A stretch of 64,000 nucleotides of DNA from Niveispirillum fermenti (GTDB taxonomy: Bacteria; Pseudomonadota; Alphaproteobacteria; Azospirillales; Azospirillaceae): assembly GCF_048066175.1 (NCBI RefSeq), contig NZ_JBLTXA010000002.1:62001-126000 (forward strand). The letters are read 5' to 3'. Below the pieces are notes generated by a model. The model saw only the letters and a list, made by a program, of their open reading frames with translations, was not told where the DNA came from and searched no databases. The position numbers and the translations under genes are program-made. Shown one piece after another: positions 33,454 to 41,512 of the stretch (position 1 is the stretch's first letter; each line of letters opens with the position of its first letter).

Positions 33454-34713
33454 GTGATCGACATTCTGGCACCCAGGGAGCAGGAGGGGACCAAGGCCAC
33501 CGTGCGCGCCTGGCTGAAGAAAGTGGGCGACACCGTGGCGCTGGACGAACCGCTGGTCGAACTGGAAACCGACAAGGTGACCCAGGAGGTGCCGGCGCCC
33601 GCGGCTGGCATCCTGACCGAGATCCTGTTGACCAGCGACAATGAGGCGGCACCCGGCGCGCTGCTGGGCCGCCTGCGTCCCGCCGGGCAAGCGGCGGTCG
33701 AAGCAGCCGCTGCATCGGCGTCCGTCCCCGCCACAACCAGCGTGGCGCCGGCGGCCGTGGCCACTGCCCCCACAGGGGGCGAAACCCGTCTTTCGCCATC
33801 GGCCAAGCGTGCGGCCAAGGAATTCGGCATCGACCCTGCCGGCGTGAAGGGCAGCGGCCATGCCGGCCGGGTCACCCGTGCCGATATCGAACGCGCGGCC
33901 GCCGAGCAGGCGGCCCGGCCGGCCGCGCCCTTGGCGGCCCCTGTCGCGGCCCCGCCGGCCCCTGTCGCGGCCTCGCCGGCCATGACTGACACCCCGTCGG
34001 CGGGCGTCCGGTCCCATACGGTTCCGCATGACAGCATGCGCCGGCGCATCGCCGAGCATATGTCGCATTCGCTTTCCGTTGCCCCGCATGTCACGGCCGT
34101 ATTCGAGGCGGATTTCAGCGCCATCATGGCCCATCGCCGTGCCAACAAGGCGTCGTTCGAGAAGGCCGGCATCAACCTGACCTTCACCGCCTATTTCATC
34201 GCCGCCTGTGTGGAGGCCATGAAGGTGGCCCCGTCCATCAACAGCCGCTGGCATGATGACCATCTGGAGATCTTCGACGATGTGAATATCGGCATCGGTA
34301 CGGCGCTGGGTGACAAGGGTCTGGTCGTGCCCGTGGTGCGGGGGGCGCAGGACCTTTCCCTGAAGGGCATCGCCTCTCGCCTGCAGGACCTGACCGACCG
34401 GGCGCGCGGGGGCAGGCTGAACCCGGCGGACATGCGCGGTGGCACCTTCACCATTTCCAACCACGGGGTTTCCGGCTCCCTGGTCGCCACGCCCATCATC
34501 ATCAACCAGCCGCAATCGGCCATTCTGGGCATCGGCAAGCTGGAAAAGCGTGTCGTGGTGCGCGAGGTGGGCGGCGTGGACACGATCCAGATCCGGCCCA
34601 TGGCCTTCGTGTCCCTGACCATCGACCATCGCGTCGTCGATGGACACCAGACCAATGGCTGGTTGTCGCGCTTCGTAGAGGTCCTGGAAAACTGGCCGCA
34701 GGGGAACGGTTGA
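33454..34713 (+). CDS. Dihydrolipoamide acyltransferase E2 component
   Basis: This E2 protein has one N-terminal lipoyl domain with the lipoylated Lys41 in ELETDKVTQEV. A peripheral subunit-binding domain follows (SPSAKRAAKEFGIDPAG, then GSGHAGRVTRADI), reached and followed by Ala/Pro-rich linkers. The C-terminal catalytic acyltransferase domain has DHRVVDG near the end. I prefer the GTG at 33454 (AAGGA eight bases upstream, giving the usual start just before the lipoyl domain). The ATG at 33376, overlapping the E1 stop as TGATG, would add 26 proline-rich residues and cannot be excluded. The stop overlaps the E3 start as TGATG. Confidence 0.93.
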   Translation: MIDILAPREQEGTKATVRAWLKKVGDTVALDEPLVELETDKVTQEVPAPAAGILTEILLTSDNEAAPGALLGRLRPAGQAAVEAAAASASVPATTSVAPAAVATAPTGGETRLSPSAKRAAKEFGIDPAGVKGSGHAGRVTRADIERAAAEQAARPAAPLAAPVAAPPAPVAASPAMTDTPSAGVRSHTVPHDSMRRRIAEHMSHSLSVAPHVTAVFEADFSAIMAHRRANKASFEKAGINLTFTAYFIAACVEAMKVAPSINSRWHDDHLEIFDDVNIGIGTALGDKGLVVPVVRGAQDLSLKGIASRLQDLTDRARGGRLNPADMRGGTFTISNHGVSGSLVATPIIINQPQSAILGIGKLEKRVVVREVGGVDTIQIRPMAFVSLTIDHRVVDGHQTNGWLSRFVEVLENWPQGNG

Positions 34714-36116
34714 TGCGCTACGATCTCGTCGTCATCGGCGCCGGGCCCGGCGGCTATGTCGCCGCCATCCGTGCCGCGCAGAACGGGCTGCGCGTCGCCT
34801 GCGTGGAGAAACGTGCGACGCTGGGCGGCACCTGTCTGAATGTCGGCTGCATTCCGTCCAAGTCGCTGCTGCATGCCTCCCACCTCTACGCCCAGGCGCG
34901 GGGCGGCCACATGGCGCGCTTCGGCATCCGGTTGCCGGAGGTCGGGCTCGACCTGGACGCGATGCGGGCGGAGAAGGACAAGGCCGTGTCGGAGCTGACC
35001 GGCGGCATCCAGGGCCTTTTCCGGAAGAACAAGGTGGAGCGGGTGGAGGGTACGGGCCGCATCCCCGGCCCCGGCCGCGTGGCCGTCGCGCTGGCCGATG
35101 GCGGTGAACGGGTGCTGGAGACGGCGGAAATCCTGATCGCCACGGGATCGGAGGTCATGCCCCTGCCGGGTGTCGCGGTGGATGGCGACCGCATCGTGAC
35201 ATCAACCGAAGCGCTGGACCTGCCCTCCGTTCCCGGCCGGCTGGTGGTGCTGGGAGCGGGCTTCATCGGGCTGGAGATGGGGTCCATCTACAGCCGGCTG
35301 GGCAGTGCGGTCACCGTGCTGGATATGGCCGACCGCATCGCACCCGGCCTGGACGGGGAGGTGGCGGACGCCGCCCATCGGCTGCTGGTCCGCCAGGGAC
35401 TGGCCATCCGCACCGGCACCCGGCTGGTCTCGGTTGAGACACCGGCGGCCGGCGGCGTGGTACTGACCGTTGCACCCGTGGCGGGCGGGGCCACGGAACG
35501 GATCGAGGCCGACCGCCTGCTTCTGGCGGCGGGACGCCGTCCCCTCACAGCCGGGCTGGGGCTGGAGGATGTGGGTATCGCGCTGGACGCGCGGGGCCGC
35601 ATTCCCGTTGATGGCGAATTCCGGACGAAGGTGCCGGGCATCCGGGCCATCGGTGATGTGGTGGAAGGCCCGATGCTGGCCCACAAGGCGGAGGAGGAGG
35701 CCATCGCCTGTGCCGATGCCATTGCCGGCCGCACCGGCTTCGTCGATCACGCCCTGATCCCGTCGGTCATGTACACCGATCCGGAAGTGGCCAGCATCGG
35801 CCAGACGGAGGAGGCATTGAAGCAGGCCGGCACCCGCTATACGGCCGGCAGGTTCCCCTTCGCCGCGAACAGCCGGGCCAAGGCCAACAGGGAAACCGAT
35901 GGTTTCGTGAAGGTGCTGGCGGGTGACGATGGCCGGGTGCTGGGCGTGCATATCATCGGTGCCTTGGCAGGCACCATGATCGCCCAGGCGACCCAGGCCA
36001 TGGCGTTCGGCGCCACGGCGGAGGATATCGCCCTGACCTGCCACGCCCATCCCACCCATGCCGAGGCCTTGAAGGAAGCCGCCATGGCCGCCATCGGCAA
36101 GCCGATCCATATGTGA
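34713..36116 (+). CDS. lpd: Dihydrolipoyl dehydrogenase (E3)
   Basis: The 467-residue flavoprotein reoxidises the E2 dihydrolipoamide with NAD+. It has the FAD loop GAGPGG (9-14), the redox-active disulfide Cys41-x4-Cys46 (GGTCLNVGCIPSK) and the NAD loop GAGFIGLEMGS. The C-terminal dimer interface carries the catalytic HAHPTHAE. It is intact and the last gene of the operon; the start overlaps the E2 stop as TGATG. A hairpin at 36138-36167 follows. Because it is encoded with its own E1 and E2 it is probably dedicated to this complex. Confidence 0.96.
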   Translation: MRYDLVVIGAGPGGYVAAIRAAQNGLRVACVEKRATLGGTCLNVGCIPSKSLLHASHLYAQARGGHMARFGIRLPEVGLDLDAMRAEKDKAVSELTGGIQGLFRKNKVERVEGTGRIPGPGRVAVALADGGERVLETAEILIATGSEVMPLPGVAVDGDRIVTSTEALDLPSVPGRLVVLGAGFIGLEMGSIYSRLGSAVTVLDMADRIAPGLDGEVADAAHRLLVRQGLAIRTGTRLVSVETPAAGGVVLTVAPVAGGATERIEADRLLLAAGRRPLTAGLGLEDVGIALDARGRIPVDGEFRTKVPGIRAIGDVVEGPMLAHKAEEEAIACADAIAGRTGFVDHALIPSVMYTDPEVASIGQTEEALKQAGTRYTAGRFPFAANSRAKANRETDGFVKVLAGDDGRVLGVHIIGALAGTMIAQATQAMAFGATAEDIALTCHAHPTHAEALKEAAMAAIGKPIHM

Positions 36117-36137
36117 GGAACAGCAGGATGCGGGAAA

Positions 36138-36167
36138 GCAGGGGGCCTCGGCCGGTGCGCCCCCTGC
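36138..36167 (+). terminator. Hairpin after the E3 gene
   Basis: GCAGGGGG (36138-36145) pairs with CCCCCTGC (36160-36167) around a 14-base loop, 22 bases after the lpd stop. The downstream sequence is only moderately T-rich (CTCTAATTCTATTTT from 36176), so this is a weak factor-independent terminator candidate. Confidence 0.45.
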
Positions 36168-36190
36168 CGGACAGACTCTAATTCTATTTT

Positions 36191-36333
36191 GCGGTGACCA
36201 GAACCTATTGGTTCTGGTCACCGCCCTCAATCGCCGGCGCCAACATTCGTTGGCTTGGCTGCGCCGCACGAGCGGTGCTGTGGCAGTCGCCGCCGGACCA
36301 ACTTGCGATGAGTTCTACTCATCGCAAGTTGGT
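36191..36333. repeat. Structured intergenic repeat element, copy A
   Basis: A perfect 15-bp hairpin (arms 36191-36205 and 36210-36224, loop TATT) is followed by a core of 72 bases. A perfect 16-bp hairpin then follows (arms 36297-36312 and 36318-36333, loop TTCTA). The core itself can fold: GGCGC/GCGCC enclosing CCAAC-ATTC-GTTGG, then GCAC/GTGC and GGC-AGTC-GCC. Its end, GTGGCAGTCGCCGCCGGA (36280-36297), is identical to 54305-54322 in copy B. It lies between the converging lpd and paaR genes, and neither hairpin has a T-tract. This looks like a dispersed BIME-like or RNA-coding element; the function is unknown. Confidence 0.7.
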
Positions 36334-36363
36334 ATAAGAGGTTGCGGCGCGCGCAAACAGGTT

Positions 36364-36957
36364 TCAGATGCCGCCGATGCCGTTCAGCACCATGCCGGTA
36401 GCCATGTCGGCGATTTCGTCGGCACCCAGCGGGCCGGCGGGTTTCATCCAGGTGTGGGTCCAGTTGATCATGCCGAAGAACAGCATCGCGGCCGTGCGGC
36501 GATGCGCGGCATCATCGGCCAGGGAAGGGCGCAGGTCGGCCAGGATGTCTTCCACCATGGCCACCAGGGCGCGCTGCCCCGTCACGATTTCTGCCCGGCG
36601 TTCGGCCGGCAGGTGCGCCAGATCGTTTAGCAGCACCTTCTGCCGCGCCGCCGCCCCGACATAAAGCCGCATGAAGCGCCGCGACAATTGCCGCAGCCTT
36701 TCCGCCGCCGGCAGCTTCATGCCGGCTACTTCCCCCGCAGCCATCGACAATTGTTCCACATGCGACGCCATGACGGCGTGAAGGATATCCTCCTTCGACG
36801 GATAATAGTGGTATATCAGCGACTTCGACGTGCTGCACGCTTCGGCCAGGTCGGCGACGGAACTGCCCAGGAACCCCTTGGCGGCGAAAAGCGCCGCCGC
36901 CCGGTCGATGATTGCCTCGCGGCGCTGTTCATAGTCCGCTGCCTGCTTGCGTGCCAT
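36364..36957 (-). CDS. TetR-family regulator, PaaR-like
   Basis: The 197-residue protein has an N-terminal TetR HTH (RREAIIDRAAALFAAKGFLGSS, then STSKSLIYHYYPSKEDIL, residues about 9-55). The C-terminal domain resembles the PaaR/TetR_C group found in phenylacetate clusters. It is divergent from paaY (94-base gap) and sits between the 2-oxoacid dehydrogenase operon and the paa operon. In other proteobacteria a TetR-type PaaR represses paa genes and is released by phenylacetyl-CoA. Matching GACC-N4-GGTC palindromes occur at both neighbouring operon promoters, so it may control both. I chose the ATG at 36957 because upstream starts overlap paaY. Confidence 0.88.
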   Translation of the reverse strand: MARKQAADYEQRREAIIDRAAALFAAKGFLGSSVADLAEACSTSKSLIYHYYPSKEDILHAVMASHVEQLSMAAGEVAGMKLPAAERLRQLSRRFMRLYVGAAARQKVLLNDLAHLPAERRAEIVTGQRALVAMVEDILADLRPSLADDAAHRRTAAMLFFGMINWTHTWMKPAGPLGADEIADMATGMVLNGIGGI

Positions 36958-37051
36958 GCCTGTTCCGGTTCTGCAAAGCTTGTCCGCCGACGGCGGTGAT
37001 GGACCATAAGTCACCACCGGGCAACAAGAAATCAATGAAAGGATTGCCTTC

Positions 37052-37645
37052 ATGCCCTGTTATCGCTTCGACGGGCTGGTGCCTGTGGTGGACCCCACGG
37101 CCTTCGTCCATCCCACGGCCAGCCTGATCGGCGACGTGATTATCGGGCCCCGCTGCTATATCGGCCCCGGTGCCGCCCTGCGGGGCGATTTCGGCCGGCT
37201 GGTCGTGGAGAACGGTGCAAATGTTCAGGATAACTGCGTCATGCACAGTTTCCCCGGCGCCGATTGTGTTGTGGAGCAGGATGGCCATGTCGGCCATGGT
37301 GCCGTCCTTCACGGCTGCCGGGTCGGCCGCAACGCGCTGGTCGGCATGAATGCGGTGGTGATGGATGGGGCCGTCATCGGGGCTGAAAGCCTGGTGGCGG
37401 CCATGTCCTTCGTGAAGGCGGGGATGGTGGTGCCGGCCCGCACCCTGGTCGCCGGCTCTCCGGCCCGCGTCATGCGCGACCTGACGGAGAAGGAGATCGC
37501 CTGGAAGTCCCACGGGACGGCCGAGTACCAGGAACTGGCCCGCCGCTGCCATGAAACGCTGGCCGAGGTGGAACCGCTGCGCGAAATGGAAAAGGACCGC
37601 CCGCGGTTCGCGGGCGGCCATGTCACCCTGGACAAAGCAAGGTAA
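37052..37645 (+). CDS. paaY: PaaY hexapeptide-repeat protein of phenylacetate degradation
   Basis: The 197-residue left-handed beta-helix protein has gamma-carbonic-anhydrase-like metal ligands His65, His82 and His87 (NVQDNCVMH, then HVGHGAVLHG). A C-terminal helix distinguishes PaaY from the short gamma-CA at 3409. PaaY acts as a thioesterase that clears stalled ring-hydroxylated CoA intermediates, protecting the pathway from CoA depletion. It is transcribed divergently from paaR and convergently with the paa operon, whose last gene ends 32 bases away. The sequence looks intact. Confidence 0.93.
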   Translation: MPCYRFDGLVPVVDPTAFVHPTASLIGDVIIGPRCYIGPGAALRGDFGRLVVENGANVQDNCVMHSFPGADCVVEQDGHVGHGAVLHGCRVGRNALVGMNAVVMDGAVIGAESLVAAMSFVKAGMVVPARTLVAGSPARVMRDLTEKEIAWKSHGTAEYQELARRCHETLAEVEPLREMEKDRPRFAGGHVTLDKAR

Positions 37646-37677
37646 GTTTGAGGGGAAAGCGATAGGAATGGCGGACG

Positions 37678-37980
37678 TCAATCCACGTCCGCCACCAGCA
37701 ACGTCACGATATCACGGGCAAAACCCATCAGATCCTTGCCCGCCGCCCGGTTTTCCGGAGACTTCATGGCGGCGTCGAAGCTGTCCTGATCGGCGAAATG
37801 CATTTCCGCGATCATGAAATAGGCCGGTTCTCCGCCCATCGGCGCCGACGTGACGCGGTTGATGACGGTGCGCAGCAGGCCCGGTGTCCGGGCCACCAGC
37901 GGCAGATGGACCTCATTGTAATGCTTCAGGAAGGCCTCAACATCGTCGGGTTTCCGGTAAAGCGCGATCAGCTTCTTCAT
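37678..37980 (-). CDS. EthD-family small protein of the paa operon
   Basis: The 100-residue protein has the EthD/dimeric ferredoxin-like alpha+beta fold pattern. It begins with MKKLIALYRKPDDVEAFLKHY and has the conserved N-E-V-H-L-P-L-V region, ending with a strand-rich half. Members of this family often accompany catabolic oxygenases, but a catalytic role is rarely established. It is the final gene of the paaABCDEF run, 14 bases after paaF, so it is almost certainly co-transcribed. A role in handling the unstable epoxide intermediate or in detoxification is speculation. Confidence 0.85.
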   Translation of the reverse strand: MKKLIALYRKPDDVEAFLKHYNEVHLPLVARTPGLLRTVINRVTSAPMGGEPAYFMIAEMHFADQDSFDAAMKSPENRAAGKDLMGFARDIVTLLVADVD

Positions 37981-37994
37981 GGGTCCTCCTGTTG

Positions 37995-38774
37995 TTACCG
38001 TCCCTGCCAGACGGGCTTGCGTTTCTCAAGAAAGGCGGCAACGCCTTCCTGCTTGTCCCCGGTGCCCAGCAGCGACAGGAAACGCCGCCGCTCGAACAGC
38101 AGGTGATCACCGTGGGGCAGGTCGAAGGCGGCCCTGACGCTGGCCTTTGCCATCCGCAACGCCACCGGTGCCCGTCCGGCGATGGTGCGCGCCAAATCCA
38201 GGGCGCGATCCAGCGCCTGGCCGGCGGGCACGGCCTCGCCGACCAGCCCGGCCTCCACGGCGCGGGCCGTGTCGATCATCTCGCCGGTCAGTACCATGCG
38301 CATGGCAAGCTGGCGGCCGACCAGACGGGGCAGCGTCGCTGTTCCGCCGGCGCCAGGCATGATGCCCAGGCTGCTTTCCGGCTGGCCGAACCTGGCACCT
38401 TCGCCCGCAACCGACAGGTCGCAGCACATCAGAAGCTCACACCCGGCCCCCAGGCACCAACCCTCCACGGCGGCGATCAGTGGCTTGGGGCAGTCACGGA
38501 TGCGGTCCCAGGCCTCCTGCCGGGGACCATGGGGCGCATCGTCGGGACCCGATGCGGCCAGTTCGCGGATATCCGCCCCGGCCGCGAAGACCGTCCCGTC
38601 CCCGGTGAGGACCACGACACGGATGGTTTCATCCAGCGCCGCTTCTTCCAGCGCCCTGGCAAGACGGGACAACAGCGGTGTCGCCAGGGCATTGCGCCGG
38701 TCGGGCCGATTCAGCCGCAGCAGGCGCACGCCATCGGACGGCGTTTCGATCAGCAGATGGTCCTTAGCCGTCAT
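37995..38774 (-). CDS. paaF: 2,3-dehydroadipyl-CoA hydratase (enoyl-CoA hydratase)
   Basis: The 259-residue crotonase has oxyanion motifs AGADIREL and EGWCLGAGCELLMCCD. It carries both catalytic glutamates: one in GAGCEL and one in FGQPESSLGIMPGAGG. The sequence closely follows the E. coli PaaF pattern, including the C-terminal FLEKRKPVWQGR, and differs from PaaG, where the second Glu is replaced by the IPD motif. It hydrates 2,3-dehydroadipyl-CoA late in phenylacetate degradation. The start ATG at 38774 overlaps the end of paaE by 11 bases. It is part of the paa operon. Confidence 0.88.
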   Translation of the reverse strand: MTAKDHLLIETPSDGVRLLRLNRPDRRNALATPLLSRLARALEEAALDETIRVVVLTGDGTVFAAGADIRELAASGPDDAPHGPRQEAWDRIRDCPKPLIAAVEGWCLGAGCELLMCCDLSVAGEGARFGQPESSLGIMPGAGGTATLPRLVGRQLAMRMVLTGEMIDTARAVEAGLVGEAVPAGQALDRALDLARTIAGRAPVALRMAKASVRAAFDLPHGDHLLFERRRFLSLLGTGDKQEGVAAFLEKRKPVWQGR

Positions 38775-39840
38775 AATCGACCACGACATCCGATCCGACG
38801 GGCACCGACTGGCAGGTCAGGATATAGCCTGCCGCGACCTCGGCTTCCGACAGGCCGTAATTGGCGCCCATCTCCACCTTGCCGCTGACCAGCTTGGCCC
38901 GGCAGGTGGCGCAAACCCCGGCCTTGCAGGCATAGGGGGCCGGCATTCCCGCGGCACGGGCATTTTCCAGGATGTTGCCGAGGGTCGGATCGAAGCTGAC
39001 ATGGCGGCGGCGTCCGTCCAGGATCAGGGTGACCCGTGACCCTGCCGCCTCGGCGGCGCGGGCGGCATTGGCAGCCAGCCGGGCCGCGTCGGGCCGGTCC
39101 ACGGTGAACCGCTCCAGCAACACCTTTTCCCGCGCCACGCCGCGTTCCAGCAGGCTCGCCTCCACCGCGTCCATCATGGGGCCGGGGCCGCAGATGAAAA
39201 AGGCGGCCACATCCGCGACAGGAATGACATGTTCCAGAAGCTCGGCGCACTTGGCCGCATCCAGCCGGCCATTGAACAGGTCGATCTCCTCCTCCTCATC
39301 CTCCAGGAAATGCAGGATGTTGAGGCGACCCATGAACCGGTCCTTCAGGCCGGCCAGTTCCTCCAGGAAGATGATGGAGGCGGTGTCGCGGTTGCCGTAA
39401 AGCAGGGTGAAGCGGCTTTCCGGCTCGCTCAGCAATGCTGCCTTCAGCAAGGACAGCACGGGCGTGATGCCTGACCCGCCGGCGAAGCCGACATAATGGT
39501 TGCGGGCCGATGGATCGAAGGTCCAGGTGAAGGCCCCCAATGGCGGCATCACTTCCACCACCATGCCGGGTTCCAGTTTCGCGTTGGCGAAGCTGGAGAA
39601 CTGGCCGCCGGTCACCCGCTTGATGGCGACCCGCAATTCACCATCCTGCGGGGCGACGCAGACGGAATAGTTGCGGCGCACATCCTGCCCGTCCAGATCG
39701 GCGCGCAGCGTCAGATGCTGGCCAGGCTTGAAGGCAAACAGCGGCTTCAGCGCGTCGGGCACGTCGAAGCGGATGGAAACGGCGTCGGCGGTTTCGCGCC
39801 GCACCTCCGCGATGGTCAGGGGATGGAAGCCGGTGGACAT
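38764..39840 (-). CDS. paaE: Phenylacetyl-CoA epoxidase reductase subunit PaaE
   Basis: The 358-residue protein is a class IA-like reductase. An N-terminal FAD domain has the R-x-Y-S motif (RRNYSVC), an NADPH domain has GGSGITPVLSLL and FICGPGPMMDAV, and a C-terminal plant-type [2Fe-2S] ferredoxin domain follows. The cluster cysteines are visible as C-x4-C-x2-C in ACKAGVCATCRAKL, with a last one in ILTCQ. It passes electrons from NADPH to the PaaA di-iron centre. The ATG at 39840 gives the usual start; the upstream in-frame reading lies within paaD. It is 14 bases downstream of paaD and overlaps paaF. Confidence 0.96.
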   Translation of the reverse strand: MSTGFHPLTIAEVRRETADAVSIRFDVPDALKPLFAFKPGQHLTLRADLDGQDVRRNYSVCVAPQDGELRVAIKRVTGGQFSSFANAKLEPGMVVEVMPPLGAFTWTFDPSARNHYVGFAGGSGITPVLSLLKAALLSEPESRFTLLYGNRDTASIIFLEELAGLKDRFMGRLNILHFLEDEEEEIDLFNGRLDAAKCAELLEHVIPVADVAAFFICGPGPMMDAVEASLLERGVAREKVLLERFTVDRPDAARLAANAARAAEAAGSRVTLILDGRRRHVSFDPTLGNILENARAAGMPAPYACKAGVCATCRAKLVSGKVEMGANYGLSEAEVAAGYILTCQSVPVGSDVVVDYDG

Positions 39841-39854
39841 GGGTTCTTGGCCCC

Positions 39855-40340
39855 TCAATGGCATTTGAAACGGTCGAACGGTTCCAGGCAATCCTCGCAG
39901 CGCCACAGCGCCTTGCAGGGTGTGGAACCGAAGCGGCTGACCTCCACTGTGCGGGTGGAACCGCAGCGGGGGCAGGGGGTGGGCATGGGCTGGCCGCGCA
40001 GGTTGGTGGCAGCCGATCCCTTGGGCGGCGGGGCGATGCCGTAGGCACGCAGCTTCTCCCGGCCCGCATCGCTGATCCAGTCTGTGGTCCAGGGCGGCGA
40101 CAGCACGGTTTCCACCGCCAGATGACCCAGCCCATGGGCCGCCAGGGTGCTGCGCACCGCCATCTCGATGGCCAGCGTTGCCGGGCACCCGGTATAGGTC
40201 GGCGTCAGCAGCACGGAGCCGCGTCCGGCATCCACCCCCCGCACGATACCCAGATCGACAATGGACACGACCGGGATTTCCGGGTCCGGCACGGTGGCCA
40301 GCACATCCATGACCTGGCCGGGATCGACGGGGGTGGTCAT
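39855..40340 (-). CDS. paaD: Phenylacetyl-CoA epoxidase assembly/subunit PaaD
   Basis: The 161-residue protein has an N-terminal MIP18/DUF59 domain (VPDPEIPVVSIVDLGIVRGV, then TYTGCPAT). A C-terminal zinc-ribbon-like segment has two cysteine pairs (CPRCGS and CEDC). PaaD is required for epoxidase function, probably for cofactor assembly of PaaE or PaaA. It lies between paaC (4-base gap) and paaE (14-base gap) in canonical order. Intact. Confidence 0.95.
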   Translation of the reverse strand: MTTPVDPGQVMDVLATVPDPEIPVVSIVDLGIVRGVDAGRGSVLLTPTYTGCPATLAIEMAVRSTLAAHGLGHLAVETVLSPPWTTDWISDAGREKLRAYGIAPPPKGSAATNLRGQPMPTPCPRCGSTRTVEVSRFGSTPCKALWRCEDCLEPFDRFKCH

Positions 40341-40344
40341 GGTG

Positions 40345-41100
40345 TCACCAGGTCGCGTTGGGATAGGAGCGCTGCAGGTGCTGCATCGGGGCCAGCAGAT
40401 GGCCCAGATGCTCGGTATGGTGGCCCCGGCGCCCGCCGGTCACGGGGCGGTGGGCCGGCAGCGGCGGCAGCGTGGCCTGTTCCAGCACGGCGGTTACCGC
40501 GGCATCGAAGGCCGGGCGCAGGGCCGTGCGATCGACGGCGATGCCGCGCGCCACCAGATCGGTTTCCACCGCATCGGTCATGAACAATTCATCCACGAAG
40601 CGGACCATCCATTCCAGCCCGTCGATCATGCGCTGGCGGCTTTCCGCCGTGCCGTCGCCCAGGCGCACCACCCAGCCGGCGGCCAGGTCGGCGTGATAGG
40701 CCACTTCCTTGACGGATTTGGCGGCGATGGCGGCCAGATGGCTGTCGGTGGACCGCGTCAGCCCGTCGAACAGCAGGCGCTGATAGGTGGAGAACAGGAA
40801 TTGCCGCGCGATGGTCTGCGCAAAATCGCCATTGGGCTGTTCCACGAGCAGGCAATTGCGGAAATCCAGCGCATCGCGATGGAAGGCCAGACGATCGGCG
40901 TCACGGCCCTGTCCTTCCACCGTACCGGCATGGCCCAGCAGATAGGTGGCCTGCCCGATCAGGTCGAGCGCCACATTGGCCAGCGACAGGTCGATTTCCA
41001 GCGTCGGCGCGTGCCCGCACCATTCCCCCAGCCGCTGGCCCAGGACCAGGCTGTCATCGCCAAGGCGCAGGAGATAGTCGAAACAGGTGGTGTCGGACAT
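40345..41100 (-). CDS. paaC: Phenylacetyl-CoA epoxidase structural subunit PaaC
   Basis: The 251-residue ferritin-like helical protein is the inactive partner of PaaA in the epoxidase core. It starts with MSDTTCFDYLLRLGDDSLVLGQRLGEWCGHAP, a characteristic PaaC N-terminus. It retains the helical pattern but lacks the second canonical iron motif, as expected for PaaC. The ATG at 41100 is used; further upstream in-frame sequence is the paaB gene in another frame. The gap to paaD is four bases. The complex oxidises phenylacetyl-CoA to ring-1,2-epoxyphenylacetyl-CoA. Confidence 0.95.
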   Translation of the reverse strand: MSDTTCFDYLLRLGDDSLVLGQRLGEWCGHAPTLEIDLSLANVALDLIGQATYLLGHAGTVEGQGRDADRLAFHRDALDFRNCLLVEQPNGDFAQTIARQFLFSTYQRLLFDGLTRSTDSHLAAIAAKSVKEVAYHADLAAGWVVRLGDGTAESRQRMIDGLEWMVRFVDELFMTDAVETDLVARGIAVDRTALRPAFDAAVTAVLEQATLPPLPAHRPVTGGRRGHHTEHLGHLLAPMQHLQRSYPNATW

Positions 41101-41176
41101 GGGATGACCCTTGATGGTGAACGGTGCCGGACATGTCGGCGGCAGTCTGGGCGGGACGGTGGCCCGCCGTCCGCCG

Positions 41177-41461
41177 TCAGATATGCTTGATATGGTCCGG
41201 CACGGTGTAGAAGGTCGGATGGCGGTAAACCTTGTCGGCTGCCGGCTCGAACAGCGGACCCGACTGGGCCGGATCGGATGCCGTGATCTGGGCCGACGGC
41301 ACCACCCACAGGCTGACGCCTTCCATCCGGCGGGTATAGGTGTCGCGGGCGTGGCGGATCGCCATGTCCGGATCGGCGGCATGGACAGACCCGACATGCC
41401 GGTGCGACAGGCCGTTCTTGGTACGGATGAAGACTTCCCAGAGGGGCCATTGCATGGACAT
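41177..41461 (-). CDS. paaB: Phenylacetyl-CoA epoxidase subunit PaaB
   Basis: The 94-residue protein matches PaaB throughout: WPLWEVFIRTKNGLSHRHVGSVHA, the central RDTYTRR and the C-terminal VYRHPTFYTVPDHIKHI. PaaB bridges PaaAC heterodimers in the epoxidase complex. Two in-frame starts (41461 and 41455) are both possible. It lies 51 bases after paaA and 76 bases before paaC in the canonical order A-B-C-D-E. Confidence 0.96.
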   Translation of the reverse strand: MSMQWPLWEVFIRTKNGLSHRHVGSVHAADPDMAIRHARDTYTRRMEGVSLWVVPSAQITASDPAQSGPLFEPAADKVYRHPTFYTVPDHIKHI

Positions 41462-41512
41462 CAGTTAAATTCCTTATCGTTGGGCCTTGTTGCCGGCGAT
41501 GCGGGAAAGGGC

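Noticed and set aside
36191..36333. tRNA or ordinary transcription terminator
   Set aside because: The hairpins do not form a cloverleaf or carry conserved tRNA bases, and no T-tract follows either stem. A structured repeat is a better description.
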